This document shows, piece by piece, positions 6,729 to 6,771 of a stretch of DNA of 6,771 bases. The stretch's first letter is position 1, and each line of letters starts with the position of its first letter. Source of the stretch: Acidimicrobiaceae bacterium (GTDB lineage Bacteria; Actinomycetota; Acidimicrobiia; Acidimicrobiales; MedAcidi-G1); contig DPMC01000026.1 in assembly GCA_003541675.1 (NCBI GenBank), forward strand, positions 1 through 6,771, given 5' to 3'. The notes under the pieces are model-generated. The model was not told the DNA's origin. It saw only the letters and a program-made list of their open reading frames with translations, and ran no database searches. The translations under genes and the position numbers were made by a program.

Positions 6729-6771
6729 CCCATCATCTCCGGGACTTCCAGTTCCAGGCTCATGCCCGACT
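6725..6771 (-). CDS. C-terminal end of an upstream gene (partial)
   Basis: Read on the minus strand, the last 47 bases encode SGMSLELEVPEMMG and then TGA at 6725-6727, which overlaps the dpdK ATG as ATGA. The tight overlap suggests a real gene continuing beyond the window, in the same operon and translationally coupled to dpdK. Another dpd gene would be expected there, but 14 residues are too few to identify it. The dpdK frame is also open to the window edge, so the alternative is an N-terminally longer DpdK; the GGAG site before ATG 6728 argues against that. Confidence 0.5.
   Translation of the reverse strand, partial: SGMSLELEVPEMMG
6737..6740 (-). promoter_or_regulatory. Ribosome binding site of dpdK
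   Basis: GGAG on the minus strand lies 8 bases before ATG 6728, within the end of the upstream reading frame. It decides the dpdK start, since the frame itself stays open to the window edge. Confidence 0.55.

Overview
This window is part of a dpd-type genomic island, a DNA modification and restriction system that places 7-deazaguanine bases (preQ0 and its amide derivative ADG) in DNA. The DNA is GC-rich with GC-ending codons, alternative TTG starts, stop/start overlaps and purine-rich ribosome binding sites. This suits an actinobacterium or a similar high-GC bacterium; nothing here identifies the species.

Plus strand, 136-3480: three tightly packed genes form the modification module. The first encodes a YaaA/DUF328-like protein with a C-terminal helix-turn-helix, my best candidate for DpdC. 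Its stop codon overlaps the start of dpdA, a tRNA-guanine transglycosylase-like protein with the family's two aspartates and its CxCxxC...H zinc site. dpdB (DGQHR/ParB-like) follows after 13 bases. In the Salmonella system DpdA with DpdB exchanges guanine in DNA for preQ0, and DpdC then converts preQ0 to ADG.

Plus strand, about 3558-3988: remains of a second, divergent dpdB lie directly downstream. The N-terminal half, including the DGQQR motif, is gone. An internal loss of about 115 bases also shifts the frame. What remains is about 50-58% identical to the intact DpdB, so this is not a recent tandem copy.

Minus strand, 6771-3997: an operon runs towards the modification genes. It consists of the last codons of an unidentified gene, then dpdK (single-HKD phospholipase D-like protein), then dpdD (large protein of unknown activity). 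In Salmonella, dpdK and dpdD belong to the restriction side. The two modules converge with only 8 bases between the relic stop and the dpdD stop, and no clear terminator.

Other dpd genes (dpdE, F, G, H, I, J) and preQ0 synthesis genes (folE, queD, queE, queC) are not in the window and would be expected nearby or elsewhere in the genome. The system is of a known type. The less ordinary features are the dpdB relic, the inverted repeat and minimal leader ORF at the start of the first gene, and an 8-base C run inside dpdD.
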